A stretch of DNA of 58,176 bases from Azoarcus sp. (GCA_020725025.1 DYFV01000027.1:1-58176); one strand, 5' to 3'; positions 1-8,467 are shown, counted from the first letter of the stretch. The notes: generated by a model from the sequence alone, not told the origin. Numbers and translations are program-made.

Positions 1-14
1 CCACCCCTCTCTGC

Positions 15-32
15 AAGCCCCTCCGGGCTTTT
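15..32 (+). terminator. Possible terminator of a gene left of the window
   Basis: A 6-bp stem (AAGCCC / GGGCTT) with a CTCC loop is followed on the plus strand by two further T residues. It could end a plus-strand transcript entering from the left. The stem and U-tract are short, so this is a weak call. The rest of positions 1-139 shows nothing I can name. Confidence 0.35.
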
Positions 33-139
33 GCACACTGTTCAGAACACTACCTGGATTAACCGCCAGATCAGGGAAAACCCTCGCCGTACGCCGAGTG
101 GGAGGACTGGTGCAGACTCGCCGCGGCCGGCGACAGGCG

Positions 140-165
140 AAAAAAAAGCGGGGCAGCGCCCCGCT
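140..165 (-). terminator. Rho-independent terminator of the PEP-CTERM gene
   Basis: A perfect 8-bp stem (AGCGGGGC / GCCCCGCT) with a 3-nt loop is followed on the minus strand by a run of seven or eight T residues. It sits about 30 nt past the stop codon of the PEP-CTERM gene, which is the right place and orientation to end that transcript. Confidence 0.85.
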
Positions 166-192
166 CTCTCATTTGCCGATCAGGCGTGACAG

Positions 193-930
193 TCAGCCCT
201 TGCCGCGACGTCTCGACAGCGCGAGCCCCAACAGGCCAAGGCCCAACAGGGCGAGCGAGGCGGGCTCGGGGACGGCAGCCGTCTGGTCGACGGTGAGCAT
301 CAGGCGCTGGGTGTAGCCGGGACCGCCGTTCCCGGGCTCCTGGCTGCTCCAGGCGAAGATGGTGCCGGCCCCCTGCACCGCGGCGCCGATGGAGAAATAG
401 CCGGCGCCCAGCATGGCATTGATGCCGGCCAGCGCGTTCCCGTTGAGGATGAAGGAAAGCACGTCGGCGCTGGCGCCGGTGGCGACCTCGAACATGCCGT
501 AACTGTCGCCGCTGCCGAGGTCCGCGAAGATCGTGGGGTTGGGGGCGCTGCCGCGCGTGGTGACCAGCGTCGCGGCCGGCGTCGAGACGTCGAAGAGCCC
601 GAGGGTCAAGGGAGCGGTCTGATCATAGCGGCGCACCTCGAAGGACGCGGAGGTGACGATGCCGGAGAGTCCCGACAGGTCGAACGAGAAGAAGCTCCGA
701 TAGGTATCGTTGGTGCCGGTGATGTAGTTGTCGTTCGTGAGGTTGGAGTTGGTGACGGTCGCGCTCCACCAGCCCTGGTTGTCGGTGCCGGGCTGGAGGG
801 GATTGAGCGAGGTGTCGATCGAGACCAGGGCAGCGTGAGCCGCGCCGGACACGGTCAAAGCGAGCGCAGCGGCGAACTTCAGGGCGGAAGACATGACGAG
901 GCGGCCAGGCTTTCTGGAAGACTGCAACAC
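193..930 (-). CDS. PEP-CTERM sorting domain-containing exported protein
   Basis: The protein has an N-terminal signal peptide (hydrophobic run FAAALALTVSGAAHA). A roughly 190-residue Ser/Thr/Gly/Asn-rich region follows that I cannot assign to a named family. The C-terminus is classical PEP-CTERM: VPEPASLALL, a hydrophobic Gly/Leu helix, then Arg-rich SRRRGKG. In this family the tail is recognised by an exosortase, and cargo is exported and tied to exopolysaccharide or surface structures. The start chosen is GTG at 930 because AGGAG lies 7 nt upstream. ATG at 894 would shorten the n-region but has no Shine-Dalgarno. No exosortase gene is in the window, so it must be encoded elsewhere. The gene is divergent from a LuxR-type regulator and ends at a strong terminator. 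The exact function is unknown. Confidence 0.85.
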   Translation of the reverse strand: MLQSSRKPGRLVMSSALKFAAALALTVSGAAHAALVSIDTSLNPLQPGTDNQGWWSATVTNSNLTNDNYITGTNDTYRSFFSFDLSGLSGIVTSASFEVRRYDQTAPLTLGLFDVSTPAATLVTTRGSAPNPTIFADLGSGDSYGMFEVATGASADVLSFILNGNALAGINAMLGAGYFSIGAAVQGAGTIFAWSSQEPGNGGPGYTQRLMLTVDQTAAVPEPASLALLGLGLLGLALSRRRGKG

Positions 931-1181
931 GAAGTAGCTCCTGAGACAGAGGGATATCGACGCGCCCCGCACCACGACCGTCGGTGGTTTCCGGACGCAT
1001 ATCGGCCGCAAGATCGGCCCGGCGCCACACTGCAACTTCGATGCCATGGGTCCGCGACCGGCCGATTCCCGGTGACATGCGCCGACGTCCCGGACGGCAT
1101 GTCAGGACGGGCGACCCGAGCAGGTGTACGGGCCGGACCGCGCAACCGGCCGAACTCCGCAAGGCTTGTCGCGCCGGGTGT

Positions 1182-1209
1182 TTGAAAGTGCGAGCCCCCG
1201 GTGTAAATT
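1182..1209 (+). promoter_or_regulatory. Candidate sigma70 promoter for the LuxR-type gene
   Basis: TTGAAA (1182-1187), a 16-nt spacer and TAAATT (1204-1209) match -35 and -10 elements at 5/6 and 4/6. Transcription would start near 1216, giving a leader of roughly 110 nt before the ATG at 1330. Within the 399-nt gap 931-1329, this promoter and the hairpins downstream are the only recognisable signals. I did not find a sigma54 -24/-12 element facing the PEP-CTERM gene. Confidence 0.45.
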
Positions 1210-1219
1210 CCTCCGACAT

Positions 1220-1266
1220 CCCGAATTGGGGAGTTCGGGATGCCACGGAGAAGACACCCTTCTCCG
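1220..1266 (+). other. Two tandem hairpins in the LuxR gene leader
   Basis: Hairpin 1 is CCCGAA (1220-1225) pairing with TTCGGG (1234-1239) over an 8-nt loop. Hairpin 2 is CGGAGAAG (1246-1253) pairing with CTTCTCCG (1259-1266) over a 5-nt loop. They lie in the presumed 5' leader of the regulator. Neither is followed by a T-tract, so they are not a simple terminator. They may be RNA structure or dyad operators for a dimeric regulator. Confidence 0.45.
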
Positions 1267-1329
1267 CGTGTCGAAAACCATCGTCGCGGCCGGCCTTGCT
1301 GCCCGCGCGGACAGCCGGTCGGAGGGGAC

Positions 1330-2271
1330 ATGGCACGAAACAGCGGGGGGGCGGGAGCGCCCGGGACTCTTGCCGGAAGCGAATCGGCCCATCTCGTGTC
1401 GATGCTCGCGGCGGCGACGCTGCTCCATAAGGCCGCGCGCGAGACCGCGCTGTGGACGGAGGCTCTGGACAAGCTTTGCGATGCGATCGCCTGCGTGGAG
1501 GTGTTCGACGTGGCGCGCGCGGAGCGGAACAAAGGCGTCGAGGTGCTGCCGCTCATCGAATCGCTCGCCTGCCGGGCGGCCCTCTGCGCGAAGAAGGGTG
1601 AAGGGGCCTGCGCCCGGGAGTCCGACGAGGCCAAGCGCCAGGCCTGCGCGGCGCTGGCGGAGCACCTCGCGCTCGCGGCGGCGAGCACACGGCTCTACAC
1701 CGACGCGGTGCTGCGGCTGCCCGCCGTCGAGGCCCTGGACGATTTCCGTCAGGCGCTGCTGATCTGCGACCGAGACCTGCAGCTCGTTCACGCGAATCGG
1801 GCCGCGACCGATGCGCTCGCCCGGGGAGAGTGGATCTATCTGGAGGGCCGGCGACTGCGGTTCAGCCCGTCGCTGGACCGGCGCCTGAGGGAGCCGCTCG
1901 CCTCGGCGCGGTCCCAGGAACGGGTCGTCCTCGAGCTGCCGCTGGCGGGAACGCTCTGGCTGCGGCAGCTGCCCGGAACGGCAAGCCATCCCCCTCTGGT
2001 CCTGCTCGGCCTGGTGCTCAGTCCGGAGCGGCGCGCACGGGAACTGCCGCCCGACCAGCTCGCCGGCGCCCTCGCTCCCCTCGGCCTGACGCCCCGTCAG
2101 CGCGACCTCGCAGCCCGGCTTCTCGCCGGCATGAGCCTCACGCGGGCCGCCGCGGACATGGAGATCTCACGAACGACCGCCAACGAGCACCTGAGAGCCC
2201 TCTTCGAACGCTCCGGAACACGCCGGCAGACCGACCTGGTGGCCTGGCTGGTGCATCGGGTGGCGGGTTGA
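1330..2271 (+). CDS. LuxR-family transcriptional regulator
   Basis: This is a 313-residue DNA-binding regulator. The last 65 residues form a LuxR/GerE helix-turn-helix: LTPRQRDLAARLLAG, then SLTRAAADMEISRTTANEHL and ALFERSGTRRQTDLVAWL. Residues about 135-200 (ALLICDRDLQLVHANRAATD and following) read like a PAS-type sensory fold. The region before that is helical and contains two Cys near residue 70 and one near 95. There is no phosphoacceptor receiver domain, so it is probably a one-component sensor. ATG 1330 is chosen because GGAGGGG precedes it. An in-frame ATG at 1240 would add Arg-rich sequence atypical of the family. It is divergent from the PEP-CTERM gene, which makes that gene an obvious but unproven target. 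Confidence 0.85.
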   Translation: MARNSGGAGAPGTLAGSESAHLVSMLAAATLLHKAARETALWTEALDKLCDAIACVEVFDVARAERNKGVEVLPLIESLACRAALCAKKGEGACARESDEAKRQACAALAEHLALAAASTRLYTDAVLRLPAVEALDDFRQALLICDRDLQLVHANRAATDALARGEWIYLEGRRLRFSPSLDRRLREPLASARSQERVVLELPLAGTLWLRQLPGTASHPPLVLLGLVLSPERRARELPPDQLAGALAPLGLTPRQRDLAARLLAGMSLTRAAADMEISRTTANEHLRALFERSGTRRQTDLVAWLVHRVAG

Positions 2272-2312
2272 TGGGCGGACTTGGGCAGGTGTGGGAAAAG
2301 GACCTATCGAGG

Positions 2313-2903
2313 TCAAGGATTACGGCGAAGCCGCCCCCCATCCCGATCCGGAGCCTCCACCTCCCACAAGTCCGGATATCTCTCCACGAAGCCCGCTGCG
2401 CCGACACTCAGCAACGCGAAATAGTCGAACCGCGGTGACTCGTACCAGTACTCGGACGCACTCCGGCGCTCGTAGCGCTGATGCAGAAGCGCCAGCCCCC
2501 CGTCCGGAACGTCGAGCCACGCCACGGGGACACTGGCCGCCTGGCCGACCTCGAGCGCGACGCGCCGCAGCTGGAAGAGATTGGTCGCCGGCGTGAAGCC
2601 GAGATCCAGGTCGAGGCAGGACTCCAGGCCCGACACCTCGCGGTCGTTCACGAGCCAGCGCCCGTCCGGCGCCCGGACGATGCGCAGGTCGAGCCGGCGC
2701 GCACCCATCCAGCCCCTCAGCTCGCCCGTCCGCGTCCGCCATCGGTTGTCGCAGTCGACCCCATAGGCGACCGCCGCGGGAACCCCGCCGTACAGGAAGA
2801 CTGACGTGCCCTCCAACCGCCAGCCCCCGGACTCCGCTACGAGCCGGCAGGCGTCGTGGCCCGGCGCGTCGAGACGGCGCCAAAGAATCGACTCGTCCTG
2901 CAC
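2313..2903 (-). CDS. Putative glycolipid-binding protein (DUF1089 / PF06475-like)
   Basis: This is a 196-residue soluble protein without a signal peptide. It carries the pattern I associate with the glycolipid-binding family: WRRLDAPGHDACRL near the N-terminus, GVPAAVAYGVDCDNRWRT, LRGWMGARRLDLRI, an acidic LDLDLGFTPATNLFQLRR segment, and a C-terminal YESPRFDYFALL. Family members are described as beta-barrel-like proteins of poorly known role. The start is GTG 2903, preceded by GGCGGGGGAT, because the upstream open frame overlaps the exporter gene in an unrelated frame. It lies 49 nt downstream of the MFS exporter on the same strand, so the two are probably co-transcribed. It meets the LuxR gene tail-to-tail with a 41-nt gap. 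Confidence 0.7.
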   Translation of the reverse strand: MQDESILWRRLDAPGHDACRLVAESGGWRLEGTSVFLYGGVPAAVAYGVDCDNRWRTRTGELRGWMGARRLDLRIVRAPDGRWLVNDREVSGLESCLDLDLGFTPATNLFQLRRVALEVGQAASVPVAWLDVPDGGLALLHQRYERRSASEYWYESPRFDYFALLSVGAAGFVERYPDLWEVEAPDRDGGRLRRNP

Positions 2904-2952
2904 GGGATATCCCCCGCCGTTGCCGCGCGCCCCCGCGACGCGCCTTTCCCGA

Positions 2953-4623
2953 TCAGGAGGTACGATCGGCAACGGAATCCGCAGTTCCGGCCTCGGCAGC
3001 CCCCCGCGGCGGCGCCCCGCCCTCCTCCGGCTCCATCGACACCGCCACGTAGCGCCGCGTGCGCGGGAGCTCGGCACCCCGATGGAAGGCCATGCGCCGC
3101 TCGCGCAGGCCGACATCGGCGGCGGTGAAGCGCTCCAGGCGGCGCTGGTGCTCGATCCAGTTCTCGTCCAGGAAGTATTCGATATAGCGCCCCGGCTCGG
3201 CCGCGTCGCGGAAGAGCCCCCACGACAGCGCTCCCTGGCGCAGGCGCGCGCGGCGCGTCTCCTTCATGACGGCGCCGAATTCTGCGGCGCGGGCCGGGTC
3301 GATGAGGTACTCGACGGTGACCATTACCGGGCCCTCGTCGGGTTCGATCTGGTTCGCGGGCGGCGGCGCGGTGACCGTGACGGTGGCCGGCGTGAGGTCC
3401 TCGTCGTAGCTGCCACCGGCACCCAGCCGCCGGGTGAGGAAGAGCACCAGCGGACCGAGGACGGAGGCCGCGAGGATGCTCGTGGTGAGCGCCGTCTGGT
3501 TGGCGACGAAGCCCCACAGCGTCGCCCCGGCGGCGCTGCCGCCCATGAGCGCCATCTGGTAGATCGACATGCCCCGCGCCCGCACCCAATTGGGCAACGC
3601 CATCTGTGCGGCCACGGTGAGCGAGTTGGCGGTGGCGATCCAGGCCATGCCGGCCACGAACATCGCCGGCACTGCGAGCCACAGCGAAGACGCGAGCACC
3701 GCCCCGGCCGAGGCCGCGGCGTGGGTGCAGATGCCCAGGTAGACGAGCTCGTCGCGCCCCACCCGGTGGCGCAGGCGCGGAATCCAGAGCGCAAGGAAGA
3801 CCGCGCCGGCGCCCATCGCCACCAGCAGCGTAGTGAAGGTGCCGGGTCCGCCGCCGGGAAGCGCACGCGCGATGAGCGGGAGCAGCGCGGTGAGCGAGGT
3901 GGACTGCAGGAAGAAGAGGAAGATGCGCATCAGCACGATGCGCATCGGCGGCGACTCCTTCACGTGTTGCAGGCCCACCCGCATGGCGGCGAAGAAGCGC
4001 TCGCCGGGCAGCGCGCTCGACTTCGGCTCGTGGCGCCACCGCAGGATGAGGAAGAAGGCGACGATGGCGAGCACGGCGTTCAGCATGAACACGTAGGGGC
4101 TGCCCGCCCCGGCGAGCAGCGCTCCGGCGATGACCGGCCCGACCACCCGCGACATGTTCATGGCGATGCCGTTCAGCGCCAGCGCCGCGGGAAGCTGCGG
4201 CCGCGGCACAACCTCGGGGACGATGGCGGCGAACACCGGCCAGCGCATCGCCATGCCGATGCCGTTGGCGAAGGTGAGCGCGAGCAGCAGCGGTGCCGTG
4301 AGCGCTCCGGCGAAGGAGAGTGCCGCGAGGATCATCGCCACGAGCGACACCCAGATCTGCGTCAGGGCGAAGTAGCGGCGGCGATCGACGATGTCGGCCA
4401 GCGCCCCGCTCGGCAGGCCCAGCAGGAACACCGGCAGGGTCGAGGCGGCCTGGACCAGGGCCACCATCAGCTTGGAGTCGGTGAGCGAGGTCATCACCCA
4501 GGCGGCGGTGACCTCGTTCATCCACATGGTGACGTTGGCGGCGAGCCACGCCAGCCACAGCATGCGAAAGACGTGGTCGCGCAGCGGCGCGAAGGCCGAG
4601 GAGTGCTCGGGTGGGCTTGCCAA
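2953..4623 (-). CDS. MFS transporter of the MFS_3 / transmembrane secretion effector type
   Basis: A 556-residue major facilitator. The membrane part (about residues 10-410) has repeated hydrophobic segments and the family's opening FAPLRDHVFRMLWLAWLAAN. The last ~125 residues are soluble and resemble the antibiotic-biosynthesis-monooxygenase-like tail found in PF05977 proteins (VMVTVEYLIDPARAAEFGAV, then GALSWGLFRDAAEPGRYIEY). Relatives of this type include siderophore exporters, but the substrate here cannot be read from sequence. The start is TTG 4623, preceded by CGGAG at 9 nt. Upstream in-frame sequence is Arg-rich and unlikely to be coding. The gene follows hpd after 143 nt on the same strand and precedes the glycolipid-binding gene. 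Most of the long open frame on the opposite strand is a high-GC shadow. Confidence 0.85.
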   Translation of the reverse strand: MASPPEHSSAFAPLRDHVFRMLWLAWLAANVTMWMNEVTAAWVMTSLTDSKLMVALVQAASTLPVFLLGLPSGALADIVDRRRYFALTQIWVSLVAMILAALSFAGALTAPLLLALTFANGIGMAMRWPVFAAIVPEVVPRPQLPAALALNGIAMNMSRVVGPVIAGALLAGAGSPYVFMLNAVLAIVAFFLILRWRHEPKSSALPGERFFAAMRVGLQHVKESPPMRIVLMRIFLFFLQSTSLTALLPLIARALPGGGPGTFTTLLVAMGAGAVFLALWIPRLRHRVGRDELVYLGICTHAAASAGAVLASSLWLAVPAMFVAGMAWIATANSLTVAAQMALPNWVRARGMSIYQMALMGGSAAGATLWGFVANQTALTTSILAASVLGPLVLFLTRRLGAGGSYDEDLTPATVTVTAPPPANQIEPDEGPVMVTVEYLIDPARAAEFGAVMKETRRARLRQGALSWGLFRDAAEPGRYIEYFLDENWIEHQRRLERFTAADVGLRERRMAFHRGAELPRTRRYVAVSMEPEEGGAPPRGAAEAGTADSVADRTS

Positions 4624-4766
4624 GATGCGTTGCTCCGGGGGTGAAACTCTCAGGGCGCAGCCTTCGCCGCCGCTCCCGCCACGGCGGGTTGCGCGGCGCG
4701 GCCGTCTGCCCGAAGCATACCCCCGCCGGCGCCGCCGCGGCACCCGCGGACGCGATACCGTGCTGG

Positions 4767-5846
4767 TCAGGCCTCGGCCTTGATCACTCCGCGGCGGATC
4801 TGGTCGCGCTCGATCGACTCGAAGAGCGCCTTGAAATTGCCCTCGCCGAAGCCCTCGTCACCCTTCCTCTGGATGAACTCGAAGAACACCGGTCCGAGCA
4901 CCGTGCCGGAGAAGATCTGCAGCAGGAGCCGCTTCTCGCCGCCGGAGGTGGAGCCGTCGAGGAGGATGCCGCGCTTCTGCAGCGCCTCCACCGGCTGGCC
5001 GTGGCCGGGCAGCCGGTCTTCCAGCATCTCGTAGTAGGTCGCCGGCGGCGGGCTCATGAACGGCAGCCCGGCCTGCTTCAACCCGTCCCAGGTCGCGACC
5101 AGATCGTCGGTGTAGAGGGCGATGTGCTGGATGCCCTCGCCGTTGAACTGCATCAGGAACTCCTCGATCTGGCCGGTCTTGCCGGAGGCCTCCTCGTTGA
5201 GCGGAATGCGGATCCTGCCGTCGGGGGCCGTCATCGCCTTGGAGGCGAGCCCGGTGTACTCGCCCTTGATGTCGAAGTAGCGGATCTCCCGGAAGTTGAA
5301 GATGCGCTCGTAGAAGCCCGCCCAGTAGGCCATGCGCCCACGGTACACGTTGTGGGTGAGGTGATCGATGAACTTCAGACCGTGCCCCGCCGGGTGGCGG
5401 TCGACGCCGTCGATGAAGTTGAAGTCGATGTCGTAGATCGATTCGCCGTCCTCGTACCGGTCGATGAGATAGAGCGGCGCACCGCCGATGCCCCTGATCG
5501 CCGGCAGGCGCAGCTCCATCGGCCCGGTGGGGAGCTCCACCGGCTGCGCGCCCAGCTCGAGCGCCCGGTAGTAGGCCTGGTGCGAGTCGCGCACCCGGAA
5601 CGCCATCCCGCAGGCCGAGGGCCCGTGCTCGGCGGCGAAGTAGGCCGCGACGCTCTTCGGCTCGTCGTTGAGGATGAAGTTGATGCCGCCCTGGCGGTAG
5701 AGGGTGACGGCTTTCGAGCGGTGCCGCGCGACCAGGGTGAAACCGAGCGTTTCGAACACCTTCTCGAGCACGCCTGGGGTGGGCGAGGCGAACTCGACGA
5801 ACTCGAAGCCCATCAGACCCATGGGGTTGTCGAAGAGGTCGGTCAT
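4767..5846 (-). CDS. hpd: 4-hydroxyphenylpyruvate dioxygenase
   Basis: The enzyme converts 4-hydroxyphenylpyruvate and O2 to homogentisate and CO2 in tyrosine catabolism. At 359 residues it has the usual bacterial length. The three Fe(II) ligands of the family are visible: His162 ([11 protein letters not shown]), His241 ([12 protein letters not shown]) and Glu323 ([20 protein letters not shown]). The C-terminal helix that closes the active site ([17 protein letters not shown]) is complete. The start is ATG 5846 with GGAGGAG 6 nt upstream. The much longer open frame extending past it is a shadow over the lipoprotein gene. No homogentisate dioxygenase or other pathway gene lies nearby. The 153-nt gap to the divergent lipoprotein gene carries no promoter I would commit to. 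Confidence 0.97.
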   Translation of the reverse strand: MTDLFDNPMGLMGFEFVEFASPTPGVLEKVFETLGFTLVARHRSKAVTLYRQGGINFILNDEPKSVAAYFAAEHGPSACGMAFRVRDSHQAYYRALELGAQPVELPTGPMELRLPAIRGIGGAPLYLIDRYEDGESIYDIDFNFIDGVDRHPAGHGLKFIDHLTHNVYRGRMAYWAGFYERIFNFREIRYFDIKGEYTGLASKAMTAPDGRIRIPLNEEASGKTGQIEEFLMQFNGEGIQHIALYTDDLVATWDGLKQAGLPFMSPPPATYYEMLEDRLPGHGQPVEALQKRGILLDGSTSGGEKRLLLQIFSGTVLGPVFFEFIQRKGDEGFGEGNFKALFESIERDQIRRGVIKAEA

Positions 5847-5999
5847 GGCGGTCTCCTCCCGGCTTGTCGTGTGGGATTGGATCCGGGAATCGGCAGGGAG
5901 TGCGACGAGGGGCCGATGCGACCGCGACACACCCCTTGCGTTACCCCACCCCCTCTCGACATGCGAGCATATGCGCGACGGCAGACACAGGATAACCAG

Positions 6000-6728
6000 A
6001 TGAACCGCTTCCCTCCTCGCGGCGCCTTCCTCGCCGGCCTGTTCCTCGCGCTCACCGGCTGCGCCACCGCCCCACCACCTGCCGACGAGGTGGTGGTGAT
6101 CGGCGCCGGCGCCGACCCCTGCTCCACGATGACCGCCCCGCCACGCGACCCGGCCGATCCGCCGCTCGCCTGGGGCACGAGCTGGACCTCGGGCTACCTG
6201 CGCGGCTATTTCGACGAGCACTTCGGCACTGCCTTCGACCCCTTCACCGCCTTCCGCGAGCAGGCCGGGCGGGACTTCGACGTCGCCGAGGCGGTGCGCA
6301 GCTACTGTGCGGAGCACGGGCAGGCGGAGCTGCACGCGGCGGCGGAGGCGATCGCCCGGGGGGCCGTGGCGGGGAGCGGCGAGCGGACGACCACGGGCGC
6401 CGTGGCGATCCCGGACGCGGGGACGCAGCCATGCGGGCCGGTCTTCGCGGACGCGGACCGGCACAAGCAGGGGCATCGGCCGTTCAACTGGCTGTTCGGC
6501 TACCTGCGGGGGCGCTTCGACGCCGGTTTCGGGCTGCGCTCCGATCCGCTGCGGGAGGCCCTGCGCCATCACGGCAACGGGCTCGTCGGCCACGTCGAGA
6601 CGGTCGGTGCCGAACATTGCGCGGCGCATCCGGGCGCCTCCATGTGGCAGGTCTCGGCCGCCACCGCCGCTCGGCTCGTGCGCGAATGCGCGGCGCGCGG
6701 CGGCTGCGCAGCGCCAGGAAAACCCTGA
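6000..6728 (+). CDS. Lipoprotein with two tandem Cys-bracketed modules
   Basis: A 242-residue predicted lipoprotein of unknown function. The signal peptide ends in lipobox LTGC (Cys21). After a short linker come two copies of one module, residues 41-106 and 145-210. Each opens with Pro-Cys, contains GYLRG-x-FD-x(2)-FG-x(3)-DP, and closes with C-A-x-H. The paired Cys are exactly 62 residues apart in both copies (C41/C103 and C145/C207), which suggests one disulfide per module. Small periplasmic helical proteins of the HdeA type also use one such disulfide, but I cannot claim homology. ATG 6000 is used because a lipoprotein signal follows directly. An in-frame ATG at 5961 is possible but would bury the signal. 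The next gene begins 3 nt after the stop. Confidence 0.75.
   Translation: MNRFPPRGAFLAGLFLALTGCATAPPPADEVVVIGAGADPCSTMTAPPRDPADPPLAWGTSWTSGYLRGYFDEHFGTAFDPFTAFREQAGRDFDVAEAVRSYCAEHGQAELHAAAEAIARGAVAGSGERTTTGAVAIPDAGTQPCGPVFADADRHKQGHRPFNWLFGYLRGRFDAGFGLRSDPLREALRHHGNGLVGHVETVGAEHCAAHPGASMWQVSAATAARLVRECAARGGCAAPGKP
6120..6629 (+). repeat. Internal duplication within the lipoprotein gene
   Basis: Two protein-level repeats are encoded at 6120-6317 and 6432-6629, offset by 104 codons. Conserved positions are the two Cys, the GYLRG motif, FD, FG, DP and the closing CA-x-H. The DNA copies are diverged, so the duplication is old and not a recent slippage event. Confidence 0.75.
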
Positions 6729-6731
6729 CCC

Positions 6732-7457
6732 ATGCGGGTGCTCGCCACCGCCCTCCTCCTCCGCCTGGCGCTCGCCGCCCTGCCGGCCGCCAACGCCGCG
6801 GAGGAGTCGTCTCCGGCCGCGGCGATCCAGGTGCCCGCCGTCCACGGCGCTTTCGGCGACGTGAAGATCGACGTGCTGGTGGACGACGCGGCGAACGTCG
6901 GAATGGCGCATGCGCCTCATTGGGTGTTGTTCGCCGCCGGGGCGATGGCGGTGCCGCTGTCGCTGGCACCCCCGATCTACGGCCTCGGACTGCTTTATCC
7001 GGTCCTCGGTCCGCCGCTCAACGCGGCTTTCGACGTGAAGCGCGAGGAGATGGTCCGGGTGATCGCCGCGGAGCCCCTGCCGGCGGCGGTGCTCGCGGCG
7101 CTGCGCGAGCGGCTGGCCGGCGTGCGTGTCGCCGGCCCCGCCGAGCTGCGGCTCGCGATCGGCGGTTACGGGCTGGCGCCCCGCGACGGCCGGTCGGCGA
7201 ACCTGATGTTCGACATCGCCGAGGAGCTCTGCATGACGGCCCGGGCCCGGCTCACGATCCTGCGTCCCGGCCGCGCGCCGGTCGCGGACACCCTGCGGGT
7301 GGAAGCCGGTGCCCCGGGAGATGACGCACTCGCCTCGATCTGCGCTCCGATCGGCCGCTTCGCCGACCCCGACGGCATCGCGCTCCGCCAGGCGTTGGGG
7401 CAACTCGCCGACGCCCTCGCGGCGCTGGTGGTGCTGCGGCTGGAGGCGCAGCGCTGA
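6732..7457 (+). CDS. Hypothetical exported protein
   Basis: A 241-residue protein I do not recognise. It has a signal peptide ([15 protein letters not shown], cleavage before about residue 23). A periplasmic part then contains one hydrophobic stretch at about residues 62-100 ([20 protein letters not shown] and following) that could be membrane-associated. Two Cys near residues 165 and 200 could pair. The C-terminal 40 residues are helical. The ATG is 3 nt beyond the stop of the duplicated-module lipoprotein gene, so the two are almost certainly one operon and may work together in the envelope. It is convergent with the Sel1-repeat gene. The 55-nt gap holds several short ACCGGC/CCGGC repeats but no clear terminator. 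Confidence 0.65.
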   Translation: MRVLATALLLRLALAALPAANAAEESSPAAAIQVPAVHGAFGDVKIDVLVDDAANVGMAHAPHWVLFAAGAMAVPLSLAPPIYGLGLLYPVLGPPLNAAFDVKREEMVRVIAAEPLPAAVLAALRERLAGVRVAGPAELRLAIGGYGLAPRDGRSANLMFDIAEELCMTARARLTILRPGRAPVADTLRVEAGAPGDDALASICAPIGRFADPDGIALRQALGQLADALAALVVLRLEAQR

Positions 7458-7512
7458 GCCGTTCTACCGGCCATACCGGCCGGCGCGTAGATCCGGACCG
7501 GCAAGACCGGCC

Positions 7513-8352
7513 TCAGCGCTCGCCCAGCGCCTCCACCGCGGGCCGGTATCCCGCCTTCGCCGATGCGCGCAGCCAGCGCATGGCCGCTTCCGCGTCCCGC
7601 GGCTGCCCGGCGCCGGTTTCCAGCATGACGGACAGGGCGTACTGCGCTTCGGGCTCGCCGGCCTCGGCGGCCCGGCGGAACAGACTCGCCGCCTGGGCGA
7701 GATCGCGCGTCACGCCACGCCCCGCTTCGTGCAGCCAGGCCAGACGGGTGAGGCCGCGAGGATCCCCGGCGTCGGCGATCGCCCGGTAGGCGGCGACCGC
7801 TTCCGGCAGCCTCCCCTCGGACTCGAGACGGCGTGCCTCGGCCAGGCGCCGGTCGGGGCCATCCGCCGGTCCGCCGGCCGAACGTTCGAGCAGGGCGAGC
7901 TGGGTCGCCGCCTCCGAGTCCCCCAGATCCGCGGCCTTGCGCAGCCACTCGCGTGCGGCCGCAGGGTCCGGCGCGCCGAGGGCGTCCGTCTGCAGCATCA
8001 GCCCCAGCCGCAGCGCGGCGTTGCTGCTGCCGGCGTGGGCCGCCCGCTCGTAGCGGCGGCGCGCCTCGGCCGGGTCCCGCGGCTCGCCCAGGCCGTCCTC
8101 GGCGAGGATGCCCAGATTGAACCAGGCATCGCCGACGCCGCGCTCGGCGAGCGCTTCCCAGATTCTCCGGGCCTCGGCGTAGTGGGCCATCTTGAATTCG
8201 GCGTAGCCCTTGTAAAGACCGATCGAGGGCTTGCGGGCGAGCTCGGCGATCTCGTCGTCGGTCAGGGGCTCCCCCCATGCGGGGAAGGCAAGGCAGCCTG
8301 CCGCGCACAGGGCGGCCAGTACCAGACTTCGCGGAATCGGCGCACGCGGCAC
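7513..8352 (-). CDS. Sel1-repeat (TPR-like) exported protein
   Basis: A 279-residue protein with an N-terminal signal peptide (LVLAALCAAGCLAFPAWG). Sel1-type helical repeats of about 36 residues follow. Examples are DAWFNLGILAEDGLGEPRDP, NAALRLGLMLQTDALGAPDP, RGLTRLAWLHEAGRGVTRDL and EAQYALSVMLETGAGQPRDA, each followed by AARRWY/EWLRKAA-type helices. Such proteins are protein-interaction scaffolds, often periplasmic. The partner is unknown. Cys at the end of the hydrophobic run (AALCAAGC) leaves a lipoprotein option open. The start is GTG 8352, preceded by AGGAGG at 5 nt. It is tail-to-tail with the exported protein on the plus strand. A GC-rich dyad (CCGCTCC / GGAGCGG, 8435-8450) lies in the 115-nt gap upstream without a T-tract. 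Confidence 0.85.
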   Translation of the reverse strand: MPRAPIPRSLVLAALCAAGCLAFPAWGEPLTDDEIAELARKPSIGLYKGYAEFKMAHYAEARRIWEALAERGVGDAWFNLGILAEDGLGEPRDPAEARRRYERAAHAGSSNAALRLGLMLQTDALGAPDPAAAREWLRKAADLGDSEAATQLALLERSAGGPADGPDRRLAEARRLESEGRLPEAVAAYRAIADAGDPRGLTRLAWLHEAGRGVTRDLAQAASLFRRAAEAGEPEAQYALSVMLETGAGQPRDAEAAMRWLRASAKAGYRPAVEALGER

Positions 8353-8467
8353 GGCAGCCTCCTCGAGTGATCGCCCGGACCGGGATGGCCGGGGCACGAG
8401 CGGCGAGCATACACCGCCCGCCGCGCCTGCCGTACCGCTCCGGGGAGCGGATCGGTGGCCGCCTGCC

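Noticed and set aside
931..1329. Sigma54 (-24/-12) promoter for the PEP-CTERM gene
   Set aside because: A TGGCAC occurs at the start of the LuxR-type gene but has no TTGC at the right spacing and faces the wrong way.
2806..4644. A 612-codon plus-strand open frame rich in His/Glu/Arg
   Set aside because: It is antisense to the MFS exporter, whose membrane helices and family motifs are clear.
7458..7515. Repeated ACCGGC/CCGGC words as a repeat element or array
   Set aside because: The copies are short and irregularly spaced, and occur in a 55-nt convergent gap. This is better explained by base composition or loose secondary structure.
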